Source: Syntrophobacteraceae bacterium (GTDB taxonomy: Bacteria; Desulfobacterota; Syntrophobacteria; Syntrophobacterales; Syntrophobacteraceae). From it: a DNA stretch of 64,000 bases. The notes under the pieces are model-generated. The model was not told the DNA's origin. It did not search any database and saw only the letters and a list, made by a program, of their open reading frames with translations. The stretch is taken from positions 29,915 to 93,914 of the forward strand of contig JARLHO010000139.1 of NCBI GenBank assembly GCA_031292215.1, read 5' to 3'. Each line of letters opens with the position of its first letter. The stretch's first letter is position 1. The position numbers were made by a program, and so were the translations under genes. This document shows positions 34,583-43,263 of this stretch, one piece after another.

Positions 34583-35470
34583 CTACCGGCCAAAGCCCGG
34601 AAGCTCGAACATAAGGCCTGTGGAAGATTCGGACAGAAGACTGTTTAATTTCTCGCTCGCCTTCGAGCCGATCAAAAAATCCAAAAGCGAGGACTCGTCC
34701 TTTTTTCCCTTTTCCACTTCGGGCTCGCCCTTTATGCCGCCAAGCCGTCCCGCCTCCAGTAGAGCGTCTTCGTAATCGCCGATCTGGTCGATGAGCTTTA
34801 GCTTGAGCGCGTCTTCGCCAAGGATTACGCGGCCGTCGGCGATCTTTCGCACATCGGCTTCAGGCAGGTTTCTCGCGCGCGCGACATCTCGGACAAACTG
34901 GTTGTAGGTGGCGTCAATCGTTTTCTGCAGAAGAGCCTGTTCGGCCGGGGTCATTTCTCGGCCCGGATCTCCCATGTCCTTAAATTGCCCGCTTTTAATC
35001 GTGACTGTCTTGTAGCCTATTTTGCCGAAAAGCCCCTGCATGTTGGGCAAGTGGATTATGACGCCTATGCTTCCGGTGAGTGTTCCGGGGTCGGCCAGGA
35101 TGCGGGTTGCAGCCGTTGCGAGATAGAAGGCGCCGGAGGCGGCGACACTTCCCATCGACACCACTACCGGCTTTACCGTAACGGTTCGCCGGACTTCGCT
35201 GTATATCTCCTGGGAGGGGCCAACAGCCCCCCCCGGAGAATTGATACGCAGTAAAATGGCCTTGATGGATGAATCTTTTCTGAACTTCTTTAACTGCTTT
35301 AAGGTATCACGGGAAGTAAGAATGGTTCCCGTGATGTCGATTTCTCCCACGCGGCTGCCTTTAAAAATTTTAGCGCCGGAAATAAGCCAGAGTAACGCCG
35401 TTGTCAGCACAACCCCGCTCACCAACCCGATCAGGCAGCCACGCACTTTCATCGCCTTGAGCTTCGCCAC
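34583..35470 (-). CDS. sppA: Signal peptide peptidase SppA
   Basis: 295 residues, short-form SppA. N-terminal membrane anchor (LIGLVSGVVLTTALLWLIS), Ser nucleophile in SMGSVAASGAFYLA, and catalytic Lys in KSGQFKDMGDPGR. Cleaves leftover signal peptides at the membrane. GTG 35470 (ATG 35452 possible), 15 nt after rpsA. Confidence 0.93.
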   Translation of the reverse strand: MAKLKAMKVRGCLIGLVSGVVLTTALLWLISGAKIFKGSRVGEIDITGTILTSRDTLKQLKKFRKDSSIKAILLRINSPGGAVGPSQEIYSEVRRTVTVKPVVVSMGSVAASGAFYLATAATRILADPGTLTGSIGVIIHLPNMQGLFGKIGYKTVTIKSGQFKDMGDPGREMTPAEQALLQKTIDATYNQFVRDVARARNLPEADVRKIADGRVILGEDALKLKLIDQIGDYEDALLEAGRLGGIKGEPEVEKGKKDESSLLDFLIGSKASEKLNSLLSESSTGLMFELPGFGR

Positions 35471-35485
35471 GGTAACAAGGGGCGA

Positions 35486-37270
35486 TTACTCCTTATCTGT
35501 ATTTGCAGCGCTGTTGGCCGCACTCTGCGCCTTGGCCTCGAGCTCTTCTTTTAGCAACTCGCCAAGATTGGAAGTAGCAGCCCGGCTGGTGTTTACATAC
35601 TCTCCGTAATCGGATCGGTCGTCTTGATCTTCGGTCTTTTTGATCGAAAGGCCGATCTTTCTGTCTTTGGAAGAGATGTTGATCACCTTGGCCGTAATGT
35701 TGTCTCCGGGTTTAAACTGGCCAACCGGAGACTTCACCTTCTCCCGGCTGATTTCGGAGACATGGACAAGGCCTTCGATCCCTTCTTCGAGTTCGACAAA
35801 AAGGCCGAAATCGGTGACGTTGGTAATCGGGCCCGTCACGACAGATCCTATCGGGAAGCGGCTGGGGATGGACTCCCAGGGGTCGGATTCCAGCTGCTTT
35901 ATGCCCAGCGAAAATCTTTCGTTTTCCTTGTCGATATTTAGGACAATCGCCTGGACTTCCTGGTTTTTGCGGAAAATCTCGGAGGGGTGCTTTACCCGCT
36001 TGGTCCAGGAAATATCGGAAATATGCACCAGGCCGTCAATGCCTTCATCGATTCCGATAAAGATTCCAAAATCGGTTATGTTCTTTATCTTGCCGGCAAT
36101 GGTGGTCCCCACGGGGTATTTTTGCGCGATGACATCCCAGGGGTTGGACTCGAGCTGCTTCATGCCAAGGGAGATGCGTTTGCTCTCGGGGTTGATGCTC
36201 AAAACTACCGCTTCCACCTCGTCTCCCACCGACAAGAACTTGGAGGGATGGCGCACCTTCTTGGTCCAAGACATCTCCGAGACATGGATCAATCCCTCCA
36301 CGCCTTCTTCGATCTCGATAAATGCGCCGTAATCGGTAAGACTCACCACTTTTCCCTGCACCTTGGCGCCAACCGGGTACTTGCCCTCGGCCCTCGTCCA
36401 GGGATCGCTTATCAACTGCTTTAACCCGAGCGATACCCTTTCGCTTTCCCGGTCAAAACTTAAGACCTTCACATTGATCTTGTCGCCTATCTGGAACATC
36501 TCGGAAGGGTGTCCGACTCTTCCCCAACTCATGTCGGTGATGTGCAAAAGGCCGTCGATTCCCCCAAGATCCACGAACACCCCGTAGTCGGTGATGTTTT
36601 TTACGATCCCCTCAACCACCTTGTTGTCTTCGAGTGTGGCAAGGGTTGTGGACTTCATCTGCTCGCGCTCTTTTTCCAAAAGCGCCCGGCGCGACAAAAC
36701 GACGTTTCTTCTCTTCTTGTTATATTTTAGGACCTTGAAGGCGAAGGTATGGCCGATAAGAGATTCGAGGTTTCTAACCGGTCTGAGATCCACCTGGGAG
36801 CCGGGCAAAAATGCCTGCACCCCGATATCGACGGCCAGACCGCCCTTGACCTTAGCTGTGACCTTTCCCTCGATAATGCCGTCATCGTTATAGATGTGGC
36901 TTATGTCGTCCCAGACTTTTATCTTGGCGGCCTTTTCCTTGGACAGGTGAATCGTGCCGTCATCGTCGTCATGGAACTCGAGCAAAACGTCAATTTCATC
37001 CCCTATGACCGCCTGGACCTTTCCCATTTCGTCTTTGAATTCATAGACGGGGATCTGGCCTTCCGATTTGTACCCGATATCCACCATGACGAAGTCGTCG
37101 CTTACCTGAACTATCGTTCCGCGAACTACCTCGCCTTCCTGGAAATTTCGGAAGCTGGTTTCATAGAGGTCTTGCATGGAGCCTTCTTCGTCGTCGCCAT
37201 CTTGCTCGTCCGAAGAATACATTGCATCCGGTTCAAGGTTTAGTTTTTCGTAATCATCTTTTACGGTCAT
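35486..37270 (-). CDS. rpsA: 30S ribosomal protein S1
   Basis: 594 residues with six S1 RNA-binding repeats, for example GEVVRGTIVQVSDDFVMVDI, VVEGIVKNITDYGVFVDLGG, AKVQGKVVSLTDYGAFIEIE and VVTGPITNVTDFGLFVELEE. It has an acidic N-terminal lead (SSDEQDGDDEEGS). Unfolds mRNA at the ribosome. Ends with a Lys/Glu/Ala tail. Followed closely by sppA. Confidence 0.98.
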   Translation of the reverse strand: MTVKDDYEKLNLEPDAMYSSDEQDGDDEEGSMQDLYETSFRNFQEGEVVRGTIVQVSDDFVMVDIGYKSEGQIPVYEFKDEMGKVQAVIGDEIDVLLEFHDDDDGTIHLSKEKAAKIKVWDDISHIYNDDGIIEGKVTAKVKGGLAVDIGVQAFLPGSQVDLRPVRNLESLIGHTFAFKVLKYNKKRRNVVLSRRALLEKEREQMKSTTLATLEDNKVVEGIVKNITDYGVFVDLGGIDGLLHITDMSWGRVGHPSEMFQIGDKINVKVLSFDRESERVSLGLKQLISDPWTRAEGKYPVGAKVQGKVVSLTDYGAFIEIEEGVEGLIHVSEMSWTKKVRHPSKFLSVGDEVEAVVLSINPESKRISLGMKQLESNPWDVIAQKYPVGTTIAGKIKNITDFGIFIGIDEGIDGLVHISDISWTKRVKHPSEIFRKNQEVQAIVLNIDKENERFSLGIKQLESDPWESIPSRFPIGSVVTGPITNVTDFGLFVELEEGIEGLVHVSEISREKVKSPVGQFKPGDNITAKVINISSKDRKIGLSIKKTEDQDDRSDYGEYVNTSRAATSNLGELLKEELEAKAQSAANSAANTDKE

Positions 37271-37391
37271 CGATCTTATCGTGCCCCCTTAACCCAAATT
37301 TTTGGCATGTCGCCTAAAAAATAAACTCTATCAAACAGAGTCCCAATAAGCAATCCTAAAGTTCCAATATGGACGCTAAGTTCGTCTTCCA

Positions 37392-38066
37392 TCAGAAGCG
37401 CTTCGCCATCTGCGAGAGCCGGTCGACAACCTCTTGGACCGAAAGTCCGGAGGTGTCGAGAAAAACCGCGTCCTCGGCCATGCGCATGGGAGAATGAGCC
37501 CGCTTGGAATCGGCTGCGTCGCGCGCCAATATGAGCGCCTCGATTTCTTCCAGGCAGAGCTTTTCGCCCTTTTCGAAATATTGGTCAAACCGCCTCTTGG
37601 CGCGCGTCTTGAGGTCGGCGGTAAGAAACACTTTGAGTTCGGCGTCCGGAAAAACCACCGTGGCCGTGTCGCGACCCTCGGCGACAATGCCCGATGCCTC
37701 ACGGGCAAGCCTTCTTTGCCACTCCACAAGAAATTGCCGTACTTCGGGCAGCCGGGAAATTCTCGATGCCGCCTCCGTTGCCTCGGGGGTGCGGAGCTCC
37801 TCTGTCAGCCGCTTTTCGCCCCAAAAAATCCCGAGGCGATCATTTTCAACGCAAAATCGAAGCTCCCTCGCCAAAAGCACCTCCCGCAGCCGCAGGTCGG
37901 CCGGCGCGCCGTTTTTCCCGCAGCCCATGGGGCCGGTTTCAACCGCCCAGGCAACGGCCCGGTACATCGCCCCCGTATCGAGGTAGACAAAGCCCAGGCG
38001 ATTAGCCAGGATCTTGCAAACCGTGCTTTTCCCGGCGCCGGCTGGACCGTCAATGGCGATTATCAC
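37392..38066 (-). CDS. cmk: Cytidylate kinase
   Basis: 224 residues. P-loop IAIDGPAGAGKSTVCKILA, YLDTGAMYRAVAW, EGRDTATVVFPDAELKVFLTA and the LID region LARDAADSKRAHSP. Phosphorylates CMP/dCMP. The ATG overlaps the hisC stop by 4 nt; rpsA follows about 120 nt downstream. The hisC-cmk-rpsA order is common in Deltaproteobacteria. Confidence 0.97.
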   Translation of the reverse strand: MIIAIDGPAGAGKSTVCKILANRLGFVYLDTGAMYRAVAWAVETGPMGCGKNGAPADLRLREVLLARELRFCVENDRLGIFWGEKRLTEELRTPEATEAASRISRLPEVRQFLVEWQRRLAREASGIVAEGRDTATVVFPDAELKVFLTADLKTRAKRRFDQYFEKGEKLCLEEIEALILARDAADSKRAHSPMRMAEDAVFLDTSGLSVQEVVDRLSQMAKRF

Positions 38067-39238
38067 CGGCTCTTCGCCCCGCTTGGAACCCTTCGCCCGG
38101 GGACGGGCGGTTCGCCCTCGCGGCTTGAATCGATCTGCCCGATTTGGGCCAGGGCTTGCCTCAGCGCTTCGATAAAGCGCATATTCTCCTCGGGTAGCCC
38201 GGCGCTTATCCGAATGAAGCGCTCCATGCCGTAGGAGGCCATGGACCTTATGATGACTCCTCGGCGAAGCATCGCCTCAAAGAGTTCCCTGGCTTGGCAG
38301 GGGACTTCTATCAGGAAGAAATTGGCTTCGGAGGGGACGTATGCAAGCCCCATTTTTTCAATTTCTTTGTAGAGAAACTCCAGCCCGTTCCAGGTGGTTT
38401 GCTGTGTTAAACTCAAAAACTCATCGTCGTCCAAGGCCCCAACGGCTGCGGCCTGCGCGAGAGAGTTGGTGTTAAACGGCTGGCGGACACGGTTTAAAAA
38501 ACCGGCGACCTCGGGGTCCATCGCGCCAAAGCCTATGCGAAGCCCGGCTAGTCCGTAGGCCTTGGAAAAGGTACGTAAAACTATTACCGTAGGCCCCTTT
38601 GCGCCTATGTAATCGAAGCCGCGGGGCGTGTCGGGATTGGTGCTAAATTCTATGTAGGCCTCATCGAGTACGACTGCCACGCTTTGCGGGATCTTTTGAA
38701 GAAACGCCTCGAAATCCGCCCTGGCGATTACCTTGCCCGTCGGGTTATTCGGGTTGGTGAGGAAAATGACCTTGGTCTTCGCGCTAACCGCTTGCGCCAT
38801 CTTGTCCAGGTCGATCCCGAGATCTTCTCTTAGCGGTATGGCCACAGGACGGCCCCCCATCCACTGCACCACCAGTTGGTAGAGAAGAAAAGAGGGCGAA
38901 GGCATCATCACTTCGTCGCCCGGGGCCATAAAGGCCCGTATGACCAGTTCGATGATTTCGTTTGAGCCGTTGCCAAGCAAAATGGATTCGAAGGGGAGGC
39001 CGTGCTTTTCGGCGAGCTTTTTTCGCAGATAAAACCCGCTGCCGTCCGGGTAGCGATTGAGTTTGGACATCGCCGAAACAATTGCTTGAGTGGCTTTGGG
39101 CGATGGTCCAAGAGGGTTTTCGTTACTCGCAAGCTTTATCGAGCCGCAGATGCCGTATTCACGTTCCAGCTCTTCTATCGGCTTGCCTGCAGGATAGGGA
39201 ACGATGCGTGCTATATGATCGGATACGGAGGGTTTCAT
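38063..39238 (-). CDS. hisC: Histidinol-phosphate aminotransferase
   Basis: 391 residues from ATG 39238 (MKPSVSDHIARIVPYPAGKP). Fold type I PLP enzyme: IKLASNENPLGPSPKA, LGNGSNEIIELVIRAF, FLTNPNNPTGKVI, VVLDEAYIEFS and the PLP-lysine region RTFSKAYGLAGLRIGFG. The RISAGLPEENMRFIEAL end is typical. The non-his context may mean an aromatic amino acid transaminase role; both are known for this group. Confidence 0.93.
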   Translation of the reverse strand: MKPSVSDHIARIVPYPAGKPIEELEREYGICGSIKLASNENPLGPSPKATQAIVSAMSKLNRYPDGSGFYLRKKLAEKHGLPFESILLGNGSNEIIELVIRAFMAPGDEVMMPSPSFLLYQLVVQWMGGRPVAIPLREDLGIDLDKMAQAVSAKTKVIFLTNPNNPTGKVIARADFEAFLQKIPQSVAVVLDEAYIEFSTNPDTPRGFDYIGAKGPTVIVLRTFSKAYGLAGLRIGFGAMDPEVAGFLNRVRQPFNTNSLAQAAAVGALDDDEFLSLTQQTTWNGLEFLYKEIEKMGLAYVPSEANFFLIEVPCQARELFEAMLRRGVIIRSMASYGMERFIRISAGLPEENMRFIEALRQALAQIGQIDSSREGEPPVPGRRVPSGAKSR

Positions 39239-39424
39239 GTGGTTTTGGGTTGACGATCCCTTCTCATTTTTTTGCTGCCGATTTATAATGAAAAAGTCAG
39301 GGAAAAGCAAGCATTCCGAAGAAAAAATTGCAACCCCATCCGGGATGCTATAGTATTAAACAGTTGTGAGCTTATTGGCTCCAGTGAGCTACCTTACTTT
39401 TTCCCGCCTCCAGAGGGATGACCG

Positions 39425-40405
39425 ATGCCAAAAAAAAGCGTTACAGCAAAGAAGTCTTCCGCAGCAGAGCGGAAAAATTCCGCAGACGCCGGGAAAAACG
39501 AAGAGGCGCCCTCTACCAATATCCAGGAAAAGCATCAGCCCGTTTCCTTTGATCCCTTCCGTCTCTACCTCGACGAGATCAAGCGCTACCCGCTCCTTAG
39601 CCGGGAAGATGAAATGGAGCTGGCTATCCGCTATCGAGAGAAGGGCGATATCGATTCGGCCTACAAGCTGATCACCGCAAACCTGCGGCTCGTGGTAAAA
39701 ATCGCCATGGACTTTCAGAGGTACTGGATGCAAAACCTCATGGATCTCATCCAGGAAGGCAATGTGGGGCTTATGCAGGCGGTAAAGAAATTCGATCCCT
39801 ACCGGGGATACAAATTTTCTTACTACGCCTCTTTCTGGATCAAGGCCTACATCATAAAATTCATCATGGACAACTGGAAGCTGGTTAAAATCGGGACTAC
39901 CCAAGCCCAGAGGAAACTCTTCTTCAACCTGCGAAAGGAAAAGGAACGGCTTGAGGCGCAGGGTATCGAAGCCTCCCCCAAACTGCTAAGCCGCCGTCTC
40001 GATGTGAAAGAATCCGAGATAATCGAGATGGACCAGAGGCTGAACAGTTGGGAGATATCTCTTGACAGCCCGTTAAAAGAAGACTCCGAAGACACCCACA
40101 AGTCTTTTTTGCCCTCCGACGATCTGCCGGTTGACGACCAGATAGCCGACCAGGAAGCCAAAACCATCCTGCACGACAAGCTTATGCTTTTTAGAGATCA
40201 GCTAAAGGGCAAAGAGGCCGTAATATTTGACAAGCGGCTTCTGACCGAAGAGCCCATGACCCTGCAGGAAATCGGAGACAAGTTCGGGATAAGCCGCGAG
40301 CGCGTACGCCAGATCGAAAGCCGGCTCAAAAAAAAGCTAAAGGCCTACCTCGAAGAGGAAATAGCCGATATCGAACTGCTGCAGGAAAGCATGGTGGAAA
40401 TCTAG
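39425..40405 (+). CDS. rpoH: RpoH-like sigma70-family factor
   Basis: 326 residues. A Lys/Ser/Ala-rich N-terminus (~40 residues) precedes sigma region 1.2 (PFRLYLDEIKRYPLLSREDE). Region 2 (LITANLRLVVKIAMDFQRYW, DLIQEGNVGLMQAVKKFDP, FSYYASFWIKAYI) and region 4 (TLQEIGDKFGISRERVRQIE) follow. The size, no long region 1.1 and the QRKLFFNLRKEKERL motif fit sigma32-type heat-shock factors. Which regulon it drives here is inferred. GAGGG precedes ATG 39425. Confidence 0.88.
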   Translation: MPKKSVTAKKSSAAERKNSADAGKNEEAPSTNIQEKHQPVSFDPFRLYLDEIKRYPLLSREDEMELAIRYREKGDIDSAYKLITANLRLVVKIAMDFQRYWMQNLMDLIQEGNVGLMQAVKKFDPYRGYKFSYYASFWIKAYIIKFIMDNWKLVKIGTTQAQRKLFFNLRKEKERLEAQGIEASPKLLSRRLDVKESEIIEMDQRLNSWEISLDSPLKEDSEDTHKSFLPSDDLPVDDQIADQEAKTILHDKLMLFRDQLKGKEAVIFDKRLLTEEPMTLQEIGDKFGISRERVRQIESRLKKKLKAYLEEEIADIELLQESMVEI

Positions 40406-41865
40406 GGATTTCTTTTCCCCCAAACCTTATCGTATACCGCAAGGTAGCGTTTCGCGGACATGGCCCAGGAAAAATCCCGGGCCATGGCCCGCTTTTGAAT
40501 CTCTTGCCATTTGCGCAAATCTTTAAAGAACTCCAGCGCCGACTCTATCTTTTCCAAAAAAGCTTGCGGTTCGTAGCGGGTAAACTTAAAGCCCGTTCCG
40601 GAATCGGGGTGGAGAAAAACGTCTCGCACCGAATTTTCCAGCCCGCCCGTGGCGAAGACGACCGGGATCGTCCCGTAGCGCAGGCTATACATCTGGTTTA
40701 GCCCGCACGGTTCGTAGCGCGAAGGCATAAGGAAAATGTCTGAGCCGGCCTCTATCAGGTGCGCCATTTGTTCGTCATACCGGTTCGTGAGTTTTAGCCG
40801 GTCGGGAAAAAGCTTTTCCATGGCTTGGAGGGATTGCTCGATCGAGGCGTCTCCTGATCCAAGGATCGCCAGGTTTACGGGAAGTTTCATGAGGTCGGGC
40901 AGAATTTTTTCGAGCAGATCGAACCCCTTTTGGGCGGCAAGTCGGCCGATCATTCCCAGCATGGGAAAATGAAAGCTGCTTTCCGAAAAACCCGCCTGCC
41001 TGCAAAGGGCGAGCTTGCATGTCTTTTTGCCCGAAAGATCCTCGGCTGTGTAATTGGCGGGCAGAAGCGAGTCGGCGCCCGGGTCCCATATGTCCGTGTC
41101 GATTCCATTCAGGATGCCCCTCAGGCTTTTTTCCCTCTCCTTTAGGACCCCTTCGAGTCCGAAGCCAAAGTCGCTCGTAGTAATTTCCGCGGCGTAGCGG
41201 GGGCTAACGGTAGTAACGAAATCGCTGTAGACGATGCCCGCCTTGAGAAGATTGCACTGCCCCCAGAATTCGACGCCCTGGAAGGACCAGGTGGTGGGGG
41301 GGAGGTTTAGAAGAGGGAAAAAACCGGCCGGGAAAACCCCCTGGTAGGCGATGTTGTGAATGGTAAAAACGGTGGCTGAGCGGGCGAACCGGGGGTCGTG
41401 GCGCCAGTTGGTTTTAAAGTAGGGGGCAACCAGCCCGGTTTGCCAGTCGTGGAGATGAAAAATTGAGGGGAACCACCCGGCGGCCTCGCAAAGATGCCTT
41501 ACCGATTGGCTAAAGGCGATAAACCTTTCGGCATTGTCTTCATAATCCCCGCGCAGGGGACTGCCATAAAGACCGGCCCGATCGAAGAATTCGTCCTTTT
41601 CCAGAAAATAGACCGGAATCCCCGATGGGGTGCTGCTTTGCCAAAAGTGAACATGATAGTCGTGGGGGCCGATCCTTAGCGTCCGGCCGTTTCCCAAAGG
41701 CAAAAGGTCCGGCGCCATTTCCCGCGCGCAGCGGTAGAGGGGCATAAATATCCTGACATCGCAGCCCAGCTTGTGGAGCGCTTCGGGCAAAGACCCCGCC
41801 ACATCGGCCAGACCTCCCGTCTTGGCAAAAGGGCTCGCTTCGGAAGTGCAAAAAAGAATTTGCAT
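40402..41865 (-). CDS. glgA: Glycogen synthase (ADP-glucose)
   Basis: 487 residues from ATG 41865, GAGGA upstream. GT5 fold: QILFCTSEASPFAKTGGLADV (ADP-glucose site), FHLHDWQTGLVAPYF, FTIHNIAYQGVFP, SPRYAAEI, GIDTDIWDPGAD and MPSRYEPCGLNQMYSLRYGT. Extends alpha-1,4-glucan. Ends converge with rpoH, overlapping 4 nt. Confidence 0.97.
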   Translation of the reverse strand: MQILFCTSEASPFAKTGGLADVAGSLPEALHKLGCDVRIFMPLYRCAREMAPDLLPLGNGRTLRIGPHDYHVHFWQSSTPSGIPVYFLEKDEFFDRAGLYGSPLRGDYEDNAERFIAFSQSVRHLCEAAGWFPSIFHLHDWQTGLVAPYFKTNWRHDPRFARSATVFTIHNIAYQGVFPAGFFPLLNLPPTTWSFQGVEFWGQCNLLKAGIVYSDFVTTVSPRYAAEITTSDFGFGLEGVLKEREKSLRGILNGIDTDIWDPGADSLLPANYTAEDLSGKKTCKLALCRQAGFSESSFHFPMLGMIGRLAAQKGFDLLEKILPDLMKLPVNLAILGSGDASIEQSLQAMEKLFPDRLKLTNRYDEQMAHLIEAGSDIFLMPSRYEPCGLNQMYSLRYGTIPVVFATGGLENSVRDVFLHPDSGTGFKFTRYEPQAFLEKIESALEFFKDLRKWQEIQKRAMARDFSWAMSAKRYLAVYDKVWGKRNP

Positions 41866-42110
41866 CGCGATAAATCCTCTATGCAGGGTGAGATGAGACA
41901 CCTATTGGTGCATGCGTCGCGTTTGTTGCTTCCCTTTACATCATTTCGGGTTCATATTAAACAGCCAACTCTCCACCCACAGGGCGGGACAATATGTCGT
42001 AAATCTTTTCGCCTCTCCTGCCTCCGCGTCTATAGGAGGTTGGAAATCGACCGGAAGTTCTTTAAAATTAATACTGAGTAGAACCAAATAAATCGAGCAG
42101 GGGGGGGATT

Positions 42111-43196
42111 TTGGAAAACAAGCGCCGAGTGAGCAGGCAAATCCATATTGGCGAGGTTCCCATTGGCGGGGATGCTCCGGTTTGCGTCCAGTCAATGACC
42201 AACACGGACACGCGAGACACTCTCTCCACTGTGGCCCAGATCGAAAGGCTAAAGGATGCGGGGTGTGAAATCGTACGGGTTGCCGTTCCCGATGAGCAGG
42301 CAGTCGAAGCTGTCGCGACGATAAAAAAAGCGATTCGAATACCTCTTATAGCCGATATACACTTCGACTACCGCATGGCGATCGGGGCCATGCGCGCTGG
42401 AGCCGACGCCATTCGCATCAACCCGGGAAATATCGGCGGCCCCGATAAGCTAAAAAAAGTCATCGAGGCCGCCAGGGAGCGCAGGGTCCCGGTGCGCATC
42501 GGGGTAAACTCCGGATCGGTGGAAAAGGATCTATTGGCAAAATACGGCCATCCCACCCCGGAGGCCATGGTGGAGAGCGCTCTTCGCCACATAAAGTTTT
42601 TTGAAGATAACGACTTCGATCTTATAAAGGTCTCCATAAAATCAAGCGATGTCATCGACACGATCGATTCCTACAGGCTTTTGGCAAGGAAGACCGACTG
42701 CCCCTTCCATCTGGGAGTGACCGAGGCGGGGACAGTGGTTGGCGGGGCAGTGAAATCGGCCCTGGGGATCGGATTTTTGCTGCTCGAAGGGATCGGGGAC
42801 ACCCTCCGGGTCTCCCTTACCGCCCCCCCGGAAGAAGAGATGGTTGTCGCCTACTCTATCTTGAGGGCCTTGCATCTGCGCGAGAGGGGAGTGGAACTGG
42901 TGAGTTGCCCGACCTGCGGTCGCACCGAAATCGACCTTATAGGGTTGGTGCAAAAAGCGGAAGGATTGCTCAAAACCGTAGTGACCCCGCTTAAGGTCGC
43001 CGTAATGGGATGCGTGGTAAACGGGCCCGGCGAGGCCAAGGAAGCCGATGTCGGCATAGCCGGAGGAAGAGGCGTTGGTATTTTGTTTAAAAAAGGCATA
43101 AGGGTCGACAAGGTGGCTGAGGCCGAGCTGCTAGACAGGCTGATCGAAGAGGTCGAACGGATGACGGGCGAAAAGATAAAGAAAGGGGAAAGTTAA
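42111..43196 (+). CDS. ispG: 4-hydroxy-3-methylbut-2-enyl diphosphate synthase IspG
   Basis: 361 residues, TTG start after a G-rich ribosome site. TIM barrel (PVCVQSMTNTDTRDTLSTVA, LIADIHFDYRMAI, IRINPGNIGGPDKL) and the C-terminal 4Fe-4S domain with CPTCGRTEIDL and GCVVNGPGEAKEAD. MEP isoprenoid pathway. Confidence 0.98.
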   Translation: MENKRRVSRQIHIGEVPIGGDAPVCVQSMTNTDTRDTLSTVAQIERLKDAGCEIVRVAVPDEQAVEAVATIKKAIRIPLIADIHFDYRMAIGAMRAGADAIRINPGNIGGPDKLKKVIEAARERRVPVRIGVNSGSVEKDLLAKYGHPTPEAMVESALRHIKFFEDNDFDLIKVSIKSSDVIDTIDSYRLLARKTDCPFHLGVTEAGTVVGGAVKSALGIGFLLLEGIGDTLRVSLTAPPEEEMVVAYSILRALHLRERGVELVSCPTCGRTEIDLIGLVQKAEGLLKTVVTPLKVAVMGCVVNGPGEAKEADVGIAGGRGVGILFKKGIRVDKVAEAELLDRLIEEVERMTGEKIKKGES

Positions 43197-43263
43197 AAGG
43201 CCCGCCTCGCGCCCTGTAAAGTTTTTACTTTCTACTCGCTGTTTAGCCGCCGGAGGCGTTCGG